Assembly (NCBI GenBank): GCA_024236215.1
Contig: JACKKX010000001.1
Span: 671,501 to 735,500 of the forward strand
From: Novosphingobium sp.
Lineage (GTDB): Bacteria; Pseudomonadota; Alphaproteobacteria; Sphingomonadales; Sphingomonadaceae
Direction of reading: 5' to 3'
Length of the DNA: 64,000 nt
The position numbers and the translations under genes are program-made. The notes under the pieces are model-generated. The model made no database searches, was not told the origin of the DNA, and saw only the letters and a list, made by a program, of their open reading frames with translations. Positions within the stretch are counted from its first letter, which is position 1, and every line of letters begins with the position of its first letter. Of this stretch, positions 33,573 through 42,390 are shown in pieces.

Positions 33573-35927
33573 ATGAAAAGGTCACTGCTTGCAACCGCCG
33601 CTCTGGCCGCGTTCGTCGCCGCCGCCACACCCGGTGTGGCCCTGGCGCAGGATCAGACCGGCGCCGATGATGGCGGCAGCGATGCCGAGATCATCGTCAC
33701 CGCCACGCGCCGCGCCGAGAAGCTCACAGAAGTGCCGATCGCGGTTTCGGTGTTCGGCGCCAACGATATCGAGCAGACCAATATCCGCGAGCTCAACGAG
33801 ATCGCCGGTTACATCCCCAATGTCGAGATTTCCAACCACAACGATTTCCGCGCGGTGATTACCATTCGCGGCGTCGGCTCCTATTCGCGCAACATCGGCT
33901 TCGACAGCCGCGTCGGGGTCTATGTCGACGGGGTCTACATGGGCCAGTCGCCCGCGGTGAACCAGGAGCTGCTCGATCTGGAACGGGTCGAGGTGCTGCG
34001 CGGGCCGCAGGGCATGCTATTCGGCAAGAACACCGTGGCGGGCGCGATCAGCCTGATCACCAAGAAGCCCGGCCGCGATTTCGCCGCCACCTTCTCGGCC
34101 GACATCGGCAACCACGATTACCGCGAATTCAAGGGCCAGGTGAACGTGCCGCTGGGCGAGACCCTGGCCGCCAAATTCTCGGTCTCGAAGACCGACCGCG
34201 ACGGCTATGTCGAAAACATCGTCACCGGCAACAAGCTGGGTTCGCGCGATGTCACGGCCTATCGCGCGCAGCTGCGCTTCACCCCCAGCTCGGATTTCGA
34301 GGCGAATCTCGCCTTTGACGGCCTCAACAGCCGCAACCTGATCTTCGCGGGCGAGCCGCTCAGTGATACCTTCGGTCTTTATCCGGTGCCGGTCGCGCCC
34401 GAACCACGCCGGGTGGCGTTCGATTTCGATCCGAATGAGAGCCGCGACATCTATGGCGGGCTGCTCGATCTCGAATACCGCTTCGGCGATGGCTACACGC
34501 TGAAGAGCATCACCGGCTATCGCAACACCCGCGCCGACTATTCGAACGACACCGACTATTCGCCGCAGTCGCTGATCTACATCGAATACGAGGACCGCTT
34601 CGAGCAGTGGTCGGAAGAGCTCCAGTTCATCTCGCCCTCCGCCGACCGGCTGACCTACATGGTCGGGCTCTACCTGCACAAGCAGACCGCGCGCACCACC
34701 CGCGATGCGGTGCTGGGTTCGGATTTTCTCGAAGGCTTCGTCGCCCCGCTGGTGGCGCCTTCGGTGGCCCCCCTGCTGGGCCTCGATCCCGACAATCTTA
34801 CCCAGGCGGATCTGGTTTCGATCGCCTCGGCGGTGGGCCTCGGCGCCGAGGGATCCAAGGTCTACAATTCGGGAACGGTGACCACCAAGAGCATCGCCGG
34901 CTACCTCAACGGCAGCTACGAAATCACCGACAAGCTCAAGTTCGGGTTCGGCGCGCGCTATTCGATCGAGACCAAGGATGTGAACTGGCTGCTCGATGGA
35001 CGGGCCGGCGGGGTCATCATCAACATCGGTTCGACCAACCCCGATAGCAGCGGCACGCCGCGCGCGATGGTCAACAGCCATACCGACCGCTTCCTCGCCA
35101 CAGCGGCCAGCCTCGGCTACGAGTTCTCGCCGGGGGTCAACGGCTACATCAAGTATTCCTCGGGCTACAAGAGCGGCGGCTTCAACCTCGATTATATCAA
35201 CTCCGACGAGCTGGCGGCCAATTCCGGGCTCGAATTCGCCAAGGAAACGGTCAACAGCTACGAAGTCGGCCTCAAGACCGAGCTGTTCGACCGGCACCTG
35301 CAGCTCAACCTGGCGGGCTTCATCGCCAATTACGACAACTACCAGGTCAACGAGTTCGTCGATCTGGGCGGAGGGCGCACCTCGATCCGCATCACCAACG
35401 CCGCCAAGGTCAAGACCAAGGGGATCGAGCTGGAGTTCACCCTGCGCGCCAGCGACAGCCTGACCTTCCAGGGTTCTGCCGGGATACTCGATGCCAAGTA
35501 CGATTCGTTCCCGGGCGGCGGTTCGGGCGGCAGCGATGCTTCGGGCAAACTGCTCACCAATGCGCCCAAGTTCAGCGGATCGATCGGGGCGACCTATTCG
35601 CGCAAGATCCCGGCGATCGATTCGACCTTCACCCTGCGCGCCGACGTGACCCACACCTCGTCGCACTTCACCACCGAGGACAATGTCGAGACGACGACGC
35701 TGGCGCTCGGGTCGGAGGTGCCTTTCGGCTATATCTCCGCCTCCACGCAGATCAACGCGCGCGTCGGATTCAAGTTGCCGGGCGACAATTTCGAGATCTA
35801 TGTCTGGGGTCGCAACCTGACCAACGAGCAAGCCCCGATTGACGATTTCCGCGACTTCTTCGGCACGATCGTCAATCATCCGCAGCTTGGACGAACCTAT
35901 GGCGTAAACGTGGTCGCCCGGTTCTGA
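33573..35927 (+). CDS. TonB-dependent receptor (large, sphingomonad type)
   Basis: A 784-residue outer-membrane receptor. It has a signal peptide (about 1-30, ATPGVALAQ), a TonB-box-like EIIVTATRR segment, and a plug domain (about 45-165) with VLRGPQGMLFGKNT and the following GAISLITKKPG. A beta-barrel follows, ending in Phe (YGVNVVARF), as required for outer-membrane insertion. Receptors of this type in sphingomonads often import aromatic or organic substrates rather than iron. The neighbours (TetR, isochorismatase, palindrome, M14-like peptidase) suggest a regulated uptake locus with an unknown ligand. Confidence 0.9.
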   Translation: MKRSLLATAALAAFVAAATPGVALAQDQTGADDGGSDAEIIVTATRRAEKLTEVPIAVSVFGANDIEQTNIRELNEIAGYIPNVEISNHNDFRAVITIRGVGSYSRNIGFDSRVGVYVDGVYMGQSPAVNQELLDLERVEVLRGPQGMLFGKNTVAGAISLITKKPGRDFAATFSADIGNHDYREFKGQVNVPLGETLAAKFSVSKTDRDGYVENIVTGNKLGSRDVTAYRAQLRFTPSSDFEANLAFDGLNSRNLIFAGEPLSDTFGLYPVPVAPEPRRVAFDFDPNESRDIYGGLLDLEYRFGDGYTLKSITGYRNTRADYSNDTDYSPQSLIYIEYEDRFEQWSEELQFISPSADRLTYMVGLYLHKQTARTTRDAVLGSDFLEGFVAPLVAPSVAPLLGLDPDNLTQADLVSIASAVGLGAEGSKVYNSGTVTTKSIAGYLNGSYEITDKLKFGFGARYSIETKDVNWLLDGRAGGVIINIGSTNPDSSGTPRAMVNSHTDRFLATAASLGYEFSPGVNGYIKYSSGYKSGGFNLDYINSDELAANSGLEFAKETVNSYEVGLKTELFDRHLQLNLAGFIANYDNYQVNEFVDLGGGRTSIRITNAAKVKTKGIELEFTLRASDSLTFQGSAGILDAKYDSFPGGGSGGSDASGKLLTNAPKFSGSIGATYSRKIPAIDSTFTLRADVTHTSSHFTTEDNVETTTLALGSEVPFGYISASTQINARVGFKLPGDNFEIYVWGRNLTNEQAPIDDFRDFFGTIVNHPQLGRTYGVNVVARF

Positions 35928-35941
35928 GGGTCGCAGCGGAA

Positions 35942-35976
35942 CCGGCGGGCAGGGGCGTGCGTGCCCTGCCCGCCGG
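35942..35976 (+). terminator. 13-bp-stem hairpin between receptor and peptidase genes
   Basis: CCGGCGGGCAGGG and CCCTGCCCGCCGG are perfect complements separated by 9 nt, starting 15 nt after the receptor stop and ending 18 nt before the next start codon. No T tract follows. It may act as a terminator, attenuator or mRNA-stabilising structure that separates expression of the two genes. Confidence 0.55.
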
Positions 35977-35994
35977 GACCGGAAGTGAAGAATC

Positions 35995-37092
35995 GTGACA
36001 GACTATTTCTCATCCTCCTACCGCGAAGGCCGCGCGCGCTTTCTTGGCGCCGCCGGGCGGGCTGGCGGCGCAATCGAATCCTTCGTCCATCCCGCGATCA
36101 AGGGACCGCAAGGCGAAGATCTGGCGATCGACTGCGCCCGGTTCGGACGCACCGATGCTCCGCGCCTGTTCCTGGCCAGCTGCGGGCTGCACGGGCTTGA
36201 AGCCGCCGCCGGATCGGCCACCATGCTGCAATGGCTGGACCTGGGGGGGACGAAGCGCCTGCCCGATGACATGGCGGTCCTGCTGATCCACGCGCTCAAC
36301 CCCTATGGCTGGGCCTATGCCAGCCGCAGCAACGAGGACGCGATCGACCTCAACCGCAACGGGATAGACTGGTCGCTCCCGCCTCCATCGAACCCGGCCT
36401 ATGCCGATATCCATGCCATCCTGCTGCGCCACGCGGCGGACCAGGCAGGGCTTGATGGCTTCACCGGCGATCTCCATGCCCTGGCCGCGGCCAAGGGGTT
36501 TGAATGGGCCCTGGTCGGATCGGCGGCGGGGCAATACGCGCACCCTGACGGGCTGAGCTTTGGCGGCAGCGCCCAGGCGTGGTCGACGCGGACCGCGCTA
36601 GCGATCGCCCAGGCGCATATGCCGCGCCAGGGCAAGGTGCTGATGCTCGATTGGCACACCGGGATCGGCCCCTGGGCCGAGCCCTATCTGATCCTAGATG
36701 CGCCCGGCGGCGGCGGCGAACAGGCGCTGGTGGCATCGTGGTGGCCCGAACGGCAGGTCCACTGCGAGGATGTGGTGGAAGGCGCCAGGATCGAATACCA
36801 CGGCCTGCTCACCGCGGCCGTGCGCGATCTCGCCGCGCGCTCCGGCCAGTCGAGCGTGATCGGGCTGACGGTGGAATGGGGAACCTACCCGGTCGATACC
36901 ATGATCGAAGCTCTGGTGATGGACAACTGGCTGCGCCACCGCGCCGCTCCGGCCAGCGATCTTGCAGCCGATGTTCGCGCCAAACTGATCGACCGCTTCC
37001 TCCCCGCCGACCCAGCCTGGCGCGCCGCGGTCACCGGACAGTCCGAGGCGATCTATACCGAAGCGATCGCGGGGCTTGCCGCCTGGAATTAG
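35995..37092 (+). CDS. DUF2817/M14-like metallopeptidase
   Basis: A 365-residue protein of the DUF2817 family, related to M14 zinc carboxypeptidases. Zinc and catalytic elements are visible: HGLEAAAGS near residue 65 (HxxE), DLNRNG near residue 117, and LDWHTGIG near residue 220, with a late Glu in VEWGTYP. No signal peptide, so it probably acts in the cytoplasm. It starts at GTG 35995, preceded by GGAAGTGAAG. It lies just downstream of a TonB receptor, so it may process the imported compound; this is inference. Confidence 0.83.
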   Translation: MTDYFSSSYREGRARFLGAAGRAGGAIESFVHPAIKGPQGEDLAIDCARFGRTDAPRLFLASCGLHGLEAAAGSATMLQWLDLGGTKRLPDDMAVLLIHALNPYGWAYASRSNEDAIDLNRNGIDWSLPPPSNPAYADIHAILLRHAADQAGLDGFTGDLHALAAAKGFEWALVGSAAGQYAHPDGLSFGGSAQAWSTRTALAIAQAHMPRQGKVLMLDWHTGIGPWAEPYLILDAPGGGGEQALVASWWPERQVHCEDVVEGARIEYHGLLTAAVRDLAARSGQSSVIGLTVEWGTYPVDTMIEALVMDNWLRHRAAPASDLAADVRAKLIDRFLPADPAWRAAVTGQSEAIYTEAIAGLAAWN

Positions 37093-37373
37093 TCGTTCGC
37101 GGGGGCCGGATCGGCCTCTGGTGCTGGAGCGGCTGCTTCTGCCGCCTCGCTCGCTCCGGGCTTGACGCCTTCCTTGGCCGCAGGGGCCTTGGGCGCGAGC
37201 GGGGGCTGCGAGCGGACCGTATCGAGCGGGAGCATGGCGTCGCTGGCCGATCCGGGCAGGATCTCGCCCTCTACCTTGCCCGCGCCCTGCTGCTTTTCGC
37301 CGCCCTTGCAGGCGCCCAGCGCGAGGAGCAACGCAAGCGCGGCGATCGGTACGGGATGGCGCATGGTCTTCAT
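37089..37373 (-). CDS. Small putative lipoprotein
   Basis: A 94-residue protein with a lipoprotein signal: a short basic start (MKTMRHP), a hydrophobic stretch ([13 protein letters not shown]) and a lipobox Cys. A Gly/Pro/Ala/Glu-rich, low-complexity mature part follows. The ATG at 37373 overlaps the lipB stop by 4 nt (ATGA), indicating translational coupling. Its stop overlaps the convergent DUF2817 gene by 4 nt. No family is recognised; function is unknown. Confidence 0.7.
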   Translation of the reverse strand: MKTMRHPVPIAALALLLALGACKGGEKQQGAGKVEGEILPGSASDAMLPLDTVRSQPPLAPKAPAAKEGVKPGASEAAEAAAPAPEADPAPAND

Positions 37374-38038
37374 TCTCCCGGGCAAGCCCGCTCAAGCGCG
37401 GCGAGGAATTCGCCGGCGCGGGCGATCAATGCCCGATCCCAGGTATCGAAATCAACCGTCAGCCCCAGCCGGGCGAGGCTGGTGACGCCGAACTCCTCGA
37501 TCCCGCAGGGCACGATGCCGCCGAAATGCGCCAGATCGGGGGCGAGGTTGACCGAAAAGCCGTGCATCGTCACCCAGCGGCGGATGCGCACCCCGATCGC
37601 CCCGATCTTGGCCTCGCGCCCGTCGATGTCGCGGCTCCAGATACCGATCCGGCCCGGCGCGCGCCAGCTATCCACGCCGAAATCGCCGAGCGTCGCGATC
37701 ACCCAGCCTTCGAGCGCGTGGACAAAGCCGCGCACGTCGCGCGCGCGGCGCTTGAGATCGAGCAGCACATAGCCCACCCGCTGGCCCGGGCCGTGGTAGG
37801 TATAGCGCCCGCCGCGCCCGGCTTCGACCACCTCGAAGCGCGGATCGAGCAGTTCGGACCGGTCGGCGCTGGTCCCGGCGGTGTAGACCGGGGGATGTTC
37901 GAGGAGCCAGATCAGCTCGCGCGCGCTGCCCTCGGCGATCGCCGCGTTGCGCGCCGCCATCTCCTCCAGCGCCGCGCGGTAGGGCACAGGCGCCCCGGAA
38001 ACGCGCAATTCGATGGATTCGGGCAAGCTGGCGCTCAT
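37370..38038 (-). CDS. lipB: Octanoyltransferase (lipoate biosynthesis)
   Basis: A 222-residue enzyme that moves octanoate from acyl carrier protein to lipoyl domains. The catalytic Lys/Cys dyad is present: [18 protein letters not shown], and the acyl-enzyme Cys in [16 protein letters not shown] near residue 175. The [18 protein letters not shown] substrate-pocket motif is also intact. I take ATG 38038 as the start because longer frames add non-conserved sequence. A small lipoprotein gene overlaps its stop. lipA is not in the window. Confidence 0.94.
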   Translation of the reverse strand: MSASLPESIELRVSGAPVPYRAALEEMAARNAAIAEGSARELIWLLEHPPVYTAGTSADRSELLDPRFEVVEAGRGGRYTYHGPGQRVGYVLLDLKRRARDVRGFVHALEGWVIATLGDFGVDSWRAPGRIGIWSRDIDGREAKIGAIGVRIRRWVTMHGFSVNLAPDLAHFGGIVPCGIEEFGVTSLARLGLTVDFDTWDRALIARAGEFLAALERACPGE

Positions 38039-38099
38039 CGCGCGTTGCGTGGCGGCATTCGCTGCGCTTATCAAGGGCCAACACTCCAGCGAAAGGGCG

Positions 38100-38912
38100 A
38101 TGATGCGGTTTGACAGCAATCAGGCATGGAAGGACGCAAGCCAGGCCGTCGCCGCCAACCGCGATGTGCTGCTGGCGCTGGGCGGGGTTTTCATGCTGCT
38201 CCCGGCCTTTGCGGTGATGGTGTTCTTCCCGATGCCCGAGCTGCCTTCCGACCCCGATCGGCTGAGCGCGGTGCTGGGCGAATACATGCAAGGCGCCTTT
38301 CCCTATCTGGCGATTACCCGGCTGCTGGAGCTGACCGGACTGATGGCAATGATCGCGCTGATCGCCGATCCGGGCCGCCCCACCGTATCCCAGGCCATCG
38401 CCACCGGCGCGCGCCACGGCCTTGCGGCGCTACTGGCGATGCTGCTCATCACCCTGATGCTGGTGTTTGCCTCGCTGTTTCCGGCGCTGATGGCCGGAGC
38501 CTTGGGCAAGGGTGCGCAGCTGCTGCTTGGCTTGCCACTGGGCCTGGCGATCTTCCTCTATGGCTCGGCTCGCTCGATGACCGTCCTGCCCGCGATCGTT
38601 GCGGGGCGGATCCTCAATCCCTTCGCGGCGGTCCAGCGGGGCTGGGCAATCTCGCGCGGCAACGGCTGGCGTCTGGCCGCGTTTCTTGCCTTGCTGATGA
38701 TTGTGTTCGTGATCCTGAGCTGGCTGTTCCTCAACGGACTGGACATCCTGTTCCGGCTGGGCCTGGGCGAACGCGGCAGCAGGTTCGGCACCGCGCTGGC
38801 AGCCAGCGCGGTCAGCGCGCTCGCCGATGTCTATTTCGCGGCCCTGATGACTGCGGTGTTCCGCCAACTGGCTCCCTCCAGCCATTCCGGAGATATGGAC
38901 AAAGCGCAATAA
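38100..38912 (+). CDS. Uncharacterised polytopic membrane protein
   Basis: A 270-residue protein with about six membrane segments. Before the fifth hydrophobic segment it has a cytoplasmic motif, [20 protein letters not shown]. The next gene's product has a matching GPLMAIGRSWQLTRGNSLRL, so the two are diverged paralogues, similar in build to GPDPase membrane-domain/DUF975 proteins. Function unknown. Starts at one of two adjacent ATGs (38100 or 38103) after GAAAGGG. It is divergent from lipB. Confidence 0.75.
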   Translation: MMRFDSNQAWKDASQAVAANRDVLLALGGVFMLLPAFAVMVFFPMPELPSDPDRLSAVLGEYMQGAFPYLAITRLLELTGLMAMIALIADPGRPTVSQAIATGARHGLAALLAMLLITLMLVFASLFPALMAGALGKGAQLLLGLPLGLAIFLYGSARSMTVLPAIVAGRILNPFAAVQRGWAISRGNGWRLAAFLALLMIVFVILSWLFLNGLDILFRLGLGERGSRFGTALAASAVSALADVYFAALMTAVFRQLAPSSHSGDMDKAQ

Positions 38913-38963
38913 AGGGCGCAGCATCAGCCCCTTGATGGCACTGGTCCAAAGGGGGAACCGCAG

Positions 38964-39806
38964 ATGTCGTTCAGTATCAGTCAGGCGATTTCCGAATCGT
39001 TCGGGATCTTCAAGTCACGCCTTGGGGCGATGGTGGCGGTGCAGCTCGTCGCGATCATTGCCACCTATGCCTTGATGGGCGCGTTTTTCCTGTCGGCCTT
39101 GTCCGGCATGGGCGGATTGGCCGCGCTGCAAGGCAATCCCGAAGCCTTCGCCCAGATATTCGCCGGGATGGGTTTCGGCTTCTTCCTCGTCTATCTGGTG
39201 GTGCTTGCGATCAGCCTGGTCGCCCAGGCGGCGATCTGCGCGCTGTGCGGCGATCCGCGGCGCCCGACGATCGGCGAGGCGCTGACCACCGGCGTGCGAT
39301 CGCTTCCGGCCCTGGGCGGGGCGTTCCTGCTGGTGATCGTCGGCGCGATCGGCATCGGCATATTGTTCGCCCTGTTGATGGCTGGAGCGGCGATGGGCGC
39401 GCAGCAGCCTTGGCTGATCTTCGTGCTGGGGCTGGTGGCAATGGTTGGCGCAGCCTACCTGATGACCAAGCTTTCGATGGTCTTGCCGGTGGTCGTGCTT
39501 GACGAGGTGCGCGGGCCGCTGATGGCGATCGGGCGTTCGTGGCAGCTGACACGCGGCAATTCGCTGCGCCTGTTCGGTTATTTCCTGCTGATCGGGATCC
39601 TCATGGGCGTGGTCTATTTTGCGCTGGTCGCGGCCTTGGGCGGAGTTGGAAACAGCGGCGGCGGGATCGCAGTGGCGATTGTCTTGGGCCTGCTGGTCCT
39701 GGTCTATGCCCTGCTTGCCGGGATCTACTGGCTTGCGGCGGTGGTCGCCGCGCATCGCCAGCTGGGCGGGCCTTCGACTGGAGCGATCGAGGACACCTTC
39801 GCCTGA
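38964..39806 (+). CDS. Uncharacterised polytopic membrane protein, paralogue of the preceding gene
   Basis: A 280-residue protein with about six hydrophobic helices, starting MSFSISQAISESFGIFKSRLG. The AIGRSWQLTRGNSLRL motif is shared with the upstream gene product, and both have a long glycine-rich helix after a Cys-containing cytoplasmic loop. These proteins resemble the membrane domain found N-terminal to some glycerophosphodiester phosphodiesterases. The two genes are 51 bp apart in the same direction and probably cotranscribed. The role is unknown. Confidence 0.77.
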   Translation: MSFSISQAISESFGIFKSRLGAMVAVQLVAIIATYALMGAFFLSALSGMGGLAALQGNPEAFAQIFAGMGFGFFLVYLVVLAISLVAQAAICALCGDPRRPTIGEALTTGVRSLPALGGAFLLVIVGAIGIGILFALLMAGAAMGAQQPWLIFVLGLVAMVGAAYLMTKLSMVLPVVVLDEVRGPLMAIGRSWQLTRGNSLRLFGYFLLIGILMGVVYFALVAALGGVGNSGGGIAVAIVLGLLVLVYALLAGIYWLAAVVAAHRQLGGPSTGAIEDTFA

Positions 39807-39808
39807 CC

Positions 39809-40435
39809 CTAGTCCTTCCACCCCCAGAACAGGTGGCAGGGCAGCACATTGAGCGCTTCGAACCCGGCGTCGATCCGGGCGAAGTGTCTGGCCATGAAAT
39901 CGCGCGCGCGCTTGGAGAACTGATAGACCAGAAAGGCCCCGCCGGGACGCAGCACCCGGTGGGTCGCCGCCGCGATCGCCGGACCAACTCCTTCGGGCAG
40001 GGTTGAGAACGGCAGGCCCGAAAGCACATAGTCGGCATGGTCGTGCCCGTGCGCGCGCACGATCGCTTCGACATCGGCGGCCGATCCCAGCACCGGCACA
40101 AAACGCCCGTCGGTGATCGTCGCCTTCAGGTAGTCGATGTAAAGCGGGTTGGTATCGATCACGATCAGCTGCGCGTCGCGCCGCAGCCGATCGAGCACCG
40201 GGCGGCAGAAAGTGCCGACCCCCGGGCCGTATTCGACGAACAGGCGGCATTCGTCCCACTTCACCGGGGCGAGCATCTTTTCAATCGTGAAGCGTGAGGA
40301 GGGGATGATCGATCCCACCATCACCGGATGGCGAAGGAACCCCTCCAGAAACACGCCCCAGGGGCCCATCATCCGCTTGATCCGACGGGCCGCCTTCTGC
40401 GGCAGGGACTGGCCCACAAGCTCGTTGCTGGTCAT
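39809..40435 (-). CDS. Class I SAM methyltransferase, PmtA-like phospholipid methyltransferase
   Basis: A 208-residue protein with an amphipathic N-terminus and the segment FLRHPVMVGSIIPSSRF. The SAM-binding motif I is VEYGPGVGTFCRPVL near residue 70, motif II is IVIDTNPLY, and a motif with SGLPFSTLP lies near residue 140. The pattern resembles rhizobial-type phosphatidylethanolamine N-methyltransferases and related rRNA adenine methyltransferase-like proteins. Phospholipid methylation is the best guess. It is 2 bp from the convergent membrane-protein gene. Confidence 0.68.
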   Translation of the reverse strand: MTSNELVGQSLPQKAARRIKRMMGPWGVFLEGFLRHPVMVGSIIPSSRFTIEKMLAPVKWDECRLFVEYGPGVGTFCRPVLDRLRRDAQLIVIDTNPLYIDYLKATITDGRFVPVLGSAADVEAIVRAHGHDHADYVLSGLPFSTLPEGVGPAIAAATHRVLRPGGAFLVYQFSKRARDFMARHFARIDAGFEALNVLPCHLFWGWKD

Positions 40436-40533
40436 GCTGAAAGGACGGTCCTGTGCCCGGGGATGACGGTGGCGCGTTTCACAAATTTACCCGGCCATTG
40501 CAAGGCGCAAGATACCGCTCTAGCGACGAAACG

Positions 40534-41883
40534 ATGACCAGTAGCGATCCGCAACTGCTTGAAGCGTCCCGCCCGGCGACCGCGAGCCTGCCGCGCGGGC
40601 GATTGCTGCTGCTGTTTCTGGTCACCCTGGTAACCGCAGCGGGCAACACCGCGATGCAATCGGTGATGCCCGCGATCGGCACGGCCCTGAAGGTCGAGGA
40701 TTTCTGGATCAGCCTGGCCTATACCTGGTCGGCGCTGCTGTGGATGCTGTGCGCGCCGATGTGGGCCCGCCGATCCGACCGGCGCGGGCGCAAGGCGATG
40801 ATGGCGGTGGGGCTGATGGGCTTCATCTCCAGCTTTGGACTTTGCGGCTTCGCGCTATACCTGGGGCTGAATGGTTACCTCGCCGGGATCGGCACGCTCT
40901 TGCTGTTCGCGCTGTGCCGCTCGCTTTACGGCGGGTTCGGATCGGCCGCCCCGCCCGCAGTCCAGGCCTACGTCGCCGCGCGCACCAGCCGCGCCGAGCG
41001 CACCCAGTCGCTCTCGCTGATCTCCTCCAGTTTTGGCCTCGGCACTGTGCTGGGGCCAGCGCTGGCGCCGATGTTGATCGTGCCCGCGCTGGGGCTGGTC
41101 AGTCCCTTCGCCGCTTTCACCCTGATCGCGGTGATCGTGCTGATCGCACTAAGGCTGCGGCTGCCCGACGATACGCCGGCTTTCGCCGCGCGCGGCGATG
41201 TCATGGCCGCTCCCTTCAGCGCCAATTCCAACTCGCGGATGCAGAGCGCGGAAGAGGATGATGGTGTGCAGTCCGATGTGCCACCGGCCAAGCTTTCGTG
41301 GGGCGATCGGCGGATGCGTTCATGGCTGGTGGCCGGTCTGCTCGGCGGCCACGCCCAGGCCGCGACAATGGGCATCGTCGGTTTTCTGGTACTCGACCGG
41401 CTGGGGCTGCGCGCCACACCCGAACTGGGCGCGGCGCCGACCGGGCGGGTGTTGATGATGGGCGCGCTGGCAACCCTGCTGGCACAGTGGGGACTGATCC
41501 CGATGCTGCGGCTGGGTCCGCGTTCATCCTGTCTGTGGGGCATCGCCCTCGCCGCGAGCGGGATTGCAATCCTCTCGGTTGCCGGGAGCGAGCATACCAT
41601 CGCGATCAGCGTTGCCTTGCTTTCGATGGGCTTCGGGCTGTTCCGTCCCGGCTTTACCGCCGGCGCCTCGCTTTCGGTCAGCCGCGCCGAACAGGGCCAG
41701 TCGGCCGGGATCGTCGCCTCGGTCAACGGCGCGGCCTATATCGCCGCACCGGCGATCGGGGTCTGGCTCTACGGGCACAATCCGTGGATCGGCTTTGCCG
41801 GGATCGAGGCCTTGTGCCTGTCGGTAGTGGTGCTGGGCTGGCGAGCGATGACCAGCGATGAAGAGCTTACCGCCGCGCGCTGA
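40534..41883 (+). CDS. MFS transporter
   Basis: A 449-residue major facilitator protein with 12 predicted helices. The loop 2-3 motif is MWARRSDRRGRKAMM near residue 75. A cytoplasmic hydrophilic insert (about 220-265) separates the two halves. The N-terminal helix carries ITA-like small residues (LVTLVTAAGNTAMQSVMPAIG). It resembles drug or metabolite efflux members; substrate unknown. ATG at 40534. It is divergent from the PmtA-like gene. Confidence 0.83.
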   Translation: MTSSDPQLLEASRPATASLPRGRLLLLFLVTLVTAAGNTAMQSVMPAIGTALKVEDFWISLAYTWSALLWMLCAPMWARRSDRRGRKAMMAVGLMGFISSFGLCGFALYLGLNGYLAGIGTLLLFALCRSLYGGFGSAAPPAVQAYVAARTSRAERTQSLSLISSSFGLGTVLGPALAPMLIVPALGLVSPFAAFTLIAVIVLIALRLRLPDDTPAFAARGDVMAAPFSANSNSRMQSAEEDDGVQSDVPPAKLSWGDRRMRSWLVAGLLGGHAQAATMGIVGFLVLDRLGLRATPELGAAPTGRVLMMGALATLLAQWGLIPMLRLGPRSSCLWGIALAASGIAILSVAGSEHTIAISVALLSMGFGLFRPGFTAGASLSVSRAEQGQSAGIVASVNGAAYIAAPAIGVWLYGHNPWIGFAGIEALCLSVVVLGWRAMTSDEELTAAR

Positions 41884-41888
41884 ACCGG

Positions 41889-42233
41889 TCAGAGGATTTC
41901 GAGCACCACTTCCTGCGGACGGCACAGCCGCACCCCCTTGTCGGTTTCGACCAGTGGGCGCTGGATCAGGACCGGATCGGCCTGCATCGCGGCAAGCACG
42001 GTCTCATCGTCGGCATCGGGCAATCCGCGTACTTCGGCGTCGGTCCCGCGCAGCCGCAGCCCCTGCTGCGGGGTAATCCCGGCATCGCGATAGAGCTGGA
42101 TCAGCTTCGCGGTGCTGGGCGGCGTGACGAGGTATTCGACAACCGTCAGCTCTACCCCGGGGGTTTCTTGCAGAATCGCCAGCGTCTTGCGTGAGGTGCC
42201 GCAAGCCGGGTTGTGCCAGATCGTTGCCTTCAT
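41889..42233 (-). CDS. ArsC-family (glutaredoxin-type) arsenate reductase-like protein
   Basis: A 114-residue thioredoxin-fold protein with the ArsC signature NPACGTSRKTL near residue 8 and the catalytic Cys. The three Arg-containing segments (LRLRGTD, IQRPLVETDKG) match glutathione/glutaredoxin-linked ArsC, which reduces arsenate to arsenite. No ars operon genes (arsR, arsB, acr3) are adjacent, so the in vivo role is uncertain. GAGGAA precedes the ATG at 42233. It is divergent from the siderophore receptor. Confidence 0.82.
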   Translation of the reverse strand: MKATIWHNPACGTSRKTLAILQETPGVELTVVEYLVTPPSTAKLIQLYRDAGITPQQGLRLRGTDAEVRGLPDADDETVLAAMQADPVLIQRPLVETDKGVRLCRPQEVVLEIL

Positions 42234-42322
42234 TGCCGGATTCCTCGCTGCTGCTGTTCCGCCCGTACCCCTGGGTGAGGCGCTTAGGGCGATTTTCCTG
42301 TCGGAGCAATTTGATCCTTGTC

Positions 42323-42373
42323 AATGCGAACGATTCGCATTAGCGGCTCTATTCGTTATTGCGAATCGTTATC
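42323..42373 (+). promoter_or_regulatory. Two Fur-box-like palindromes upstream of siderophore receptor
   Basis: AATGCGAA-CGA-TTCGCATT (42323-42341) is a perfect 19-bp palindrome. A second related site, ATTGCGAATCGTTATC (42358-42373), follows 16 bp later; its complement GATAACGATTCGCAAT resembles the Fur consensus GATAATGATAATCATT. Both lie just upstream of a TonB-dependent siderophore receptor start (42391). Iron-responsive repression by Fur is the natural reading. Confidence 0.72.
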
Positions 42374-42390
42374 AATAAAAGGATCTAACA

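Noticed and set aside
34017-35879. 620-codon antisense frame over the TonB receptor
   Set aside because: Shadow of a strongly supported receptor gene; composition is typical of reverse-frame GC-rich DNA and no motif is seen.
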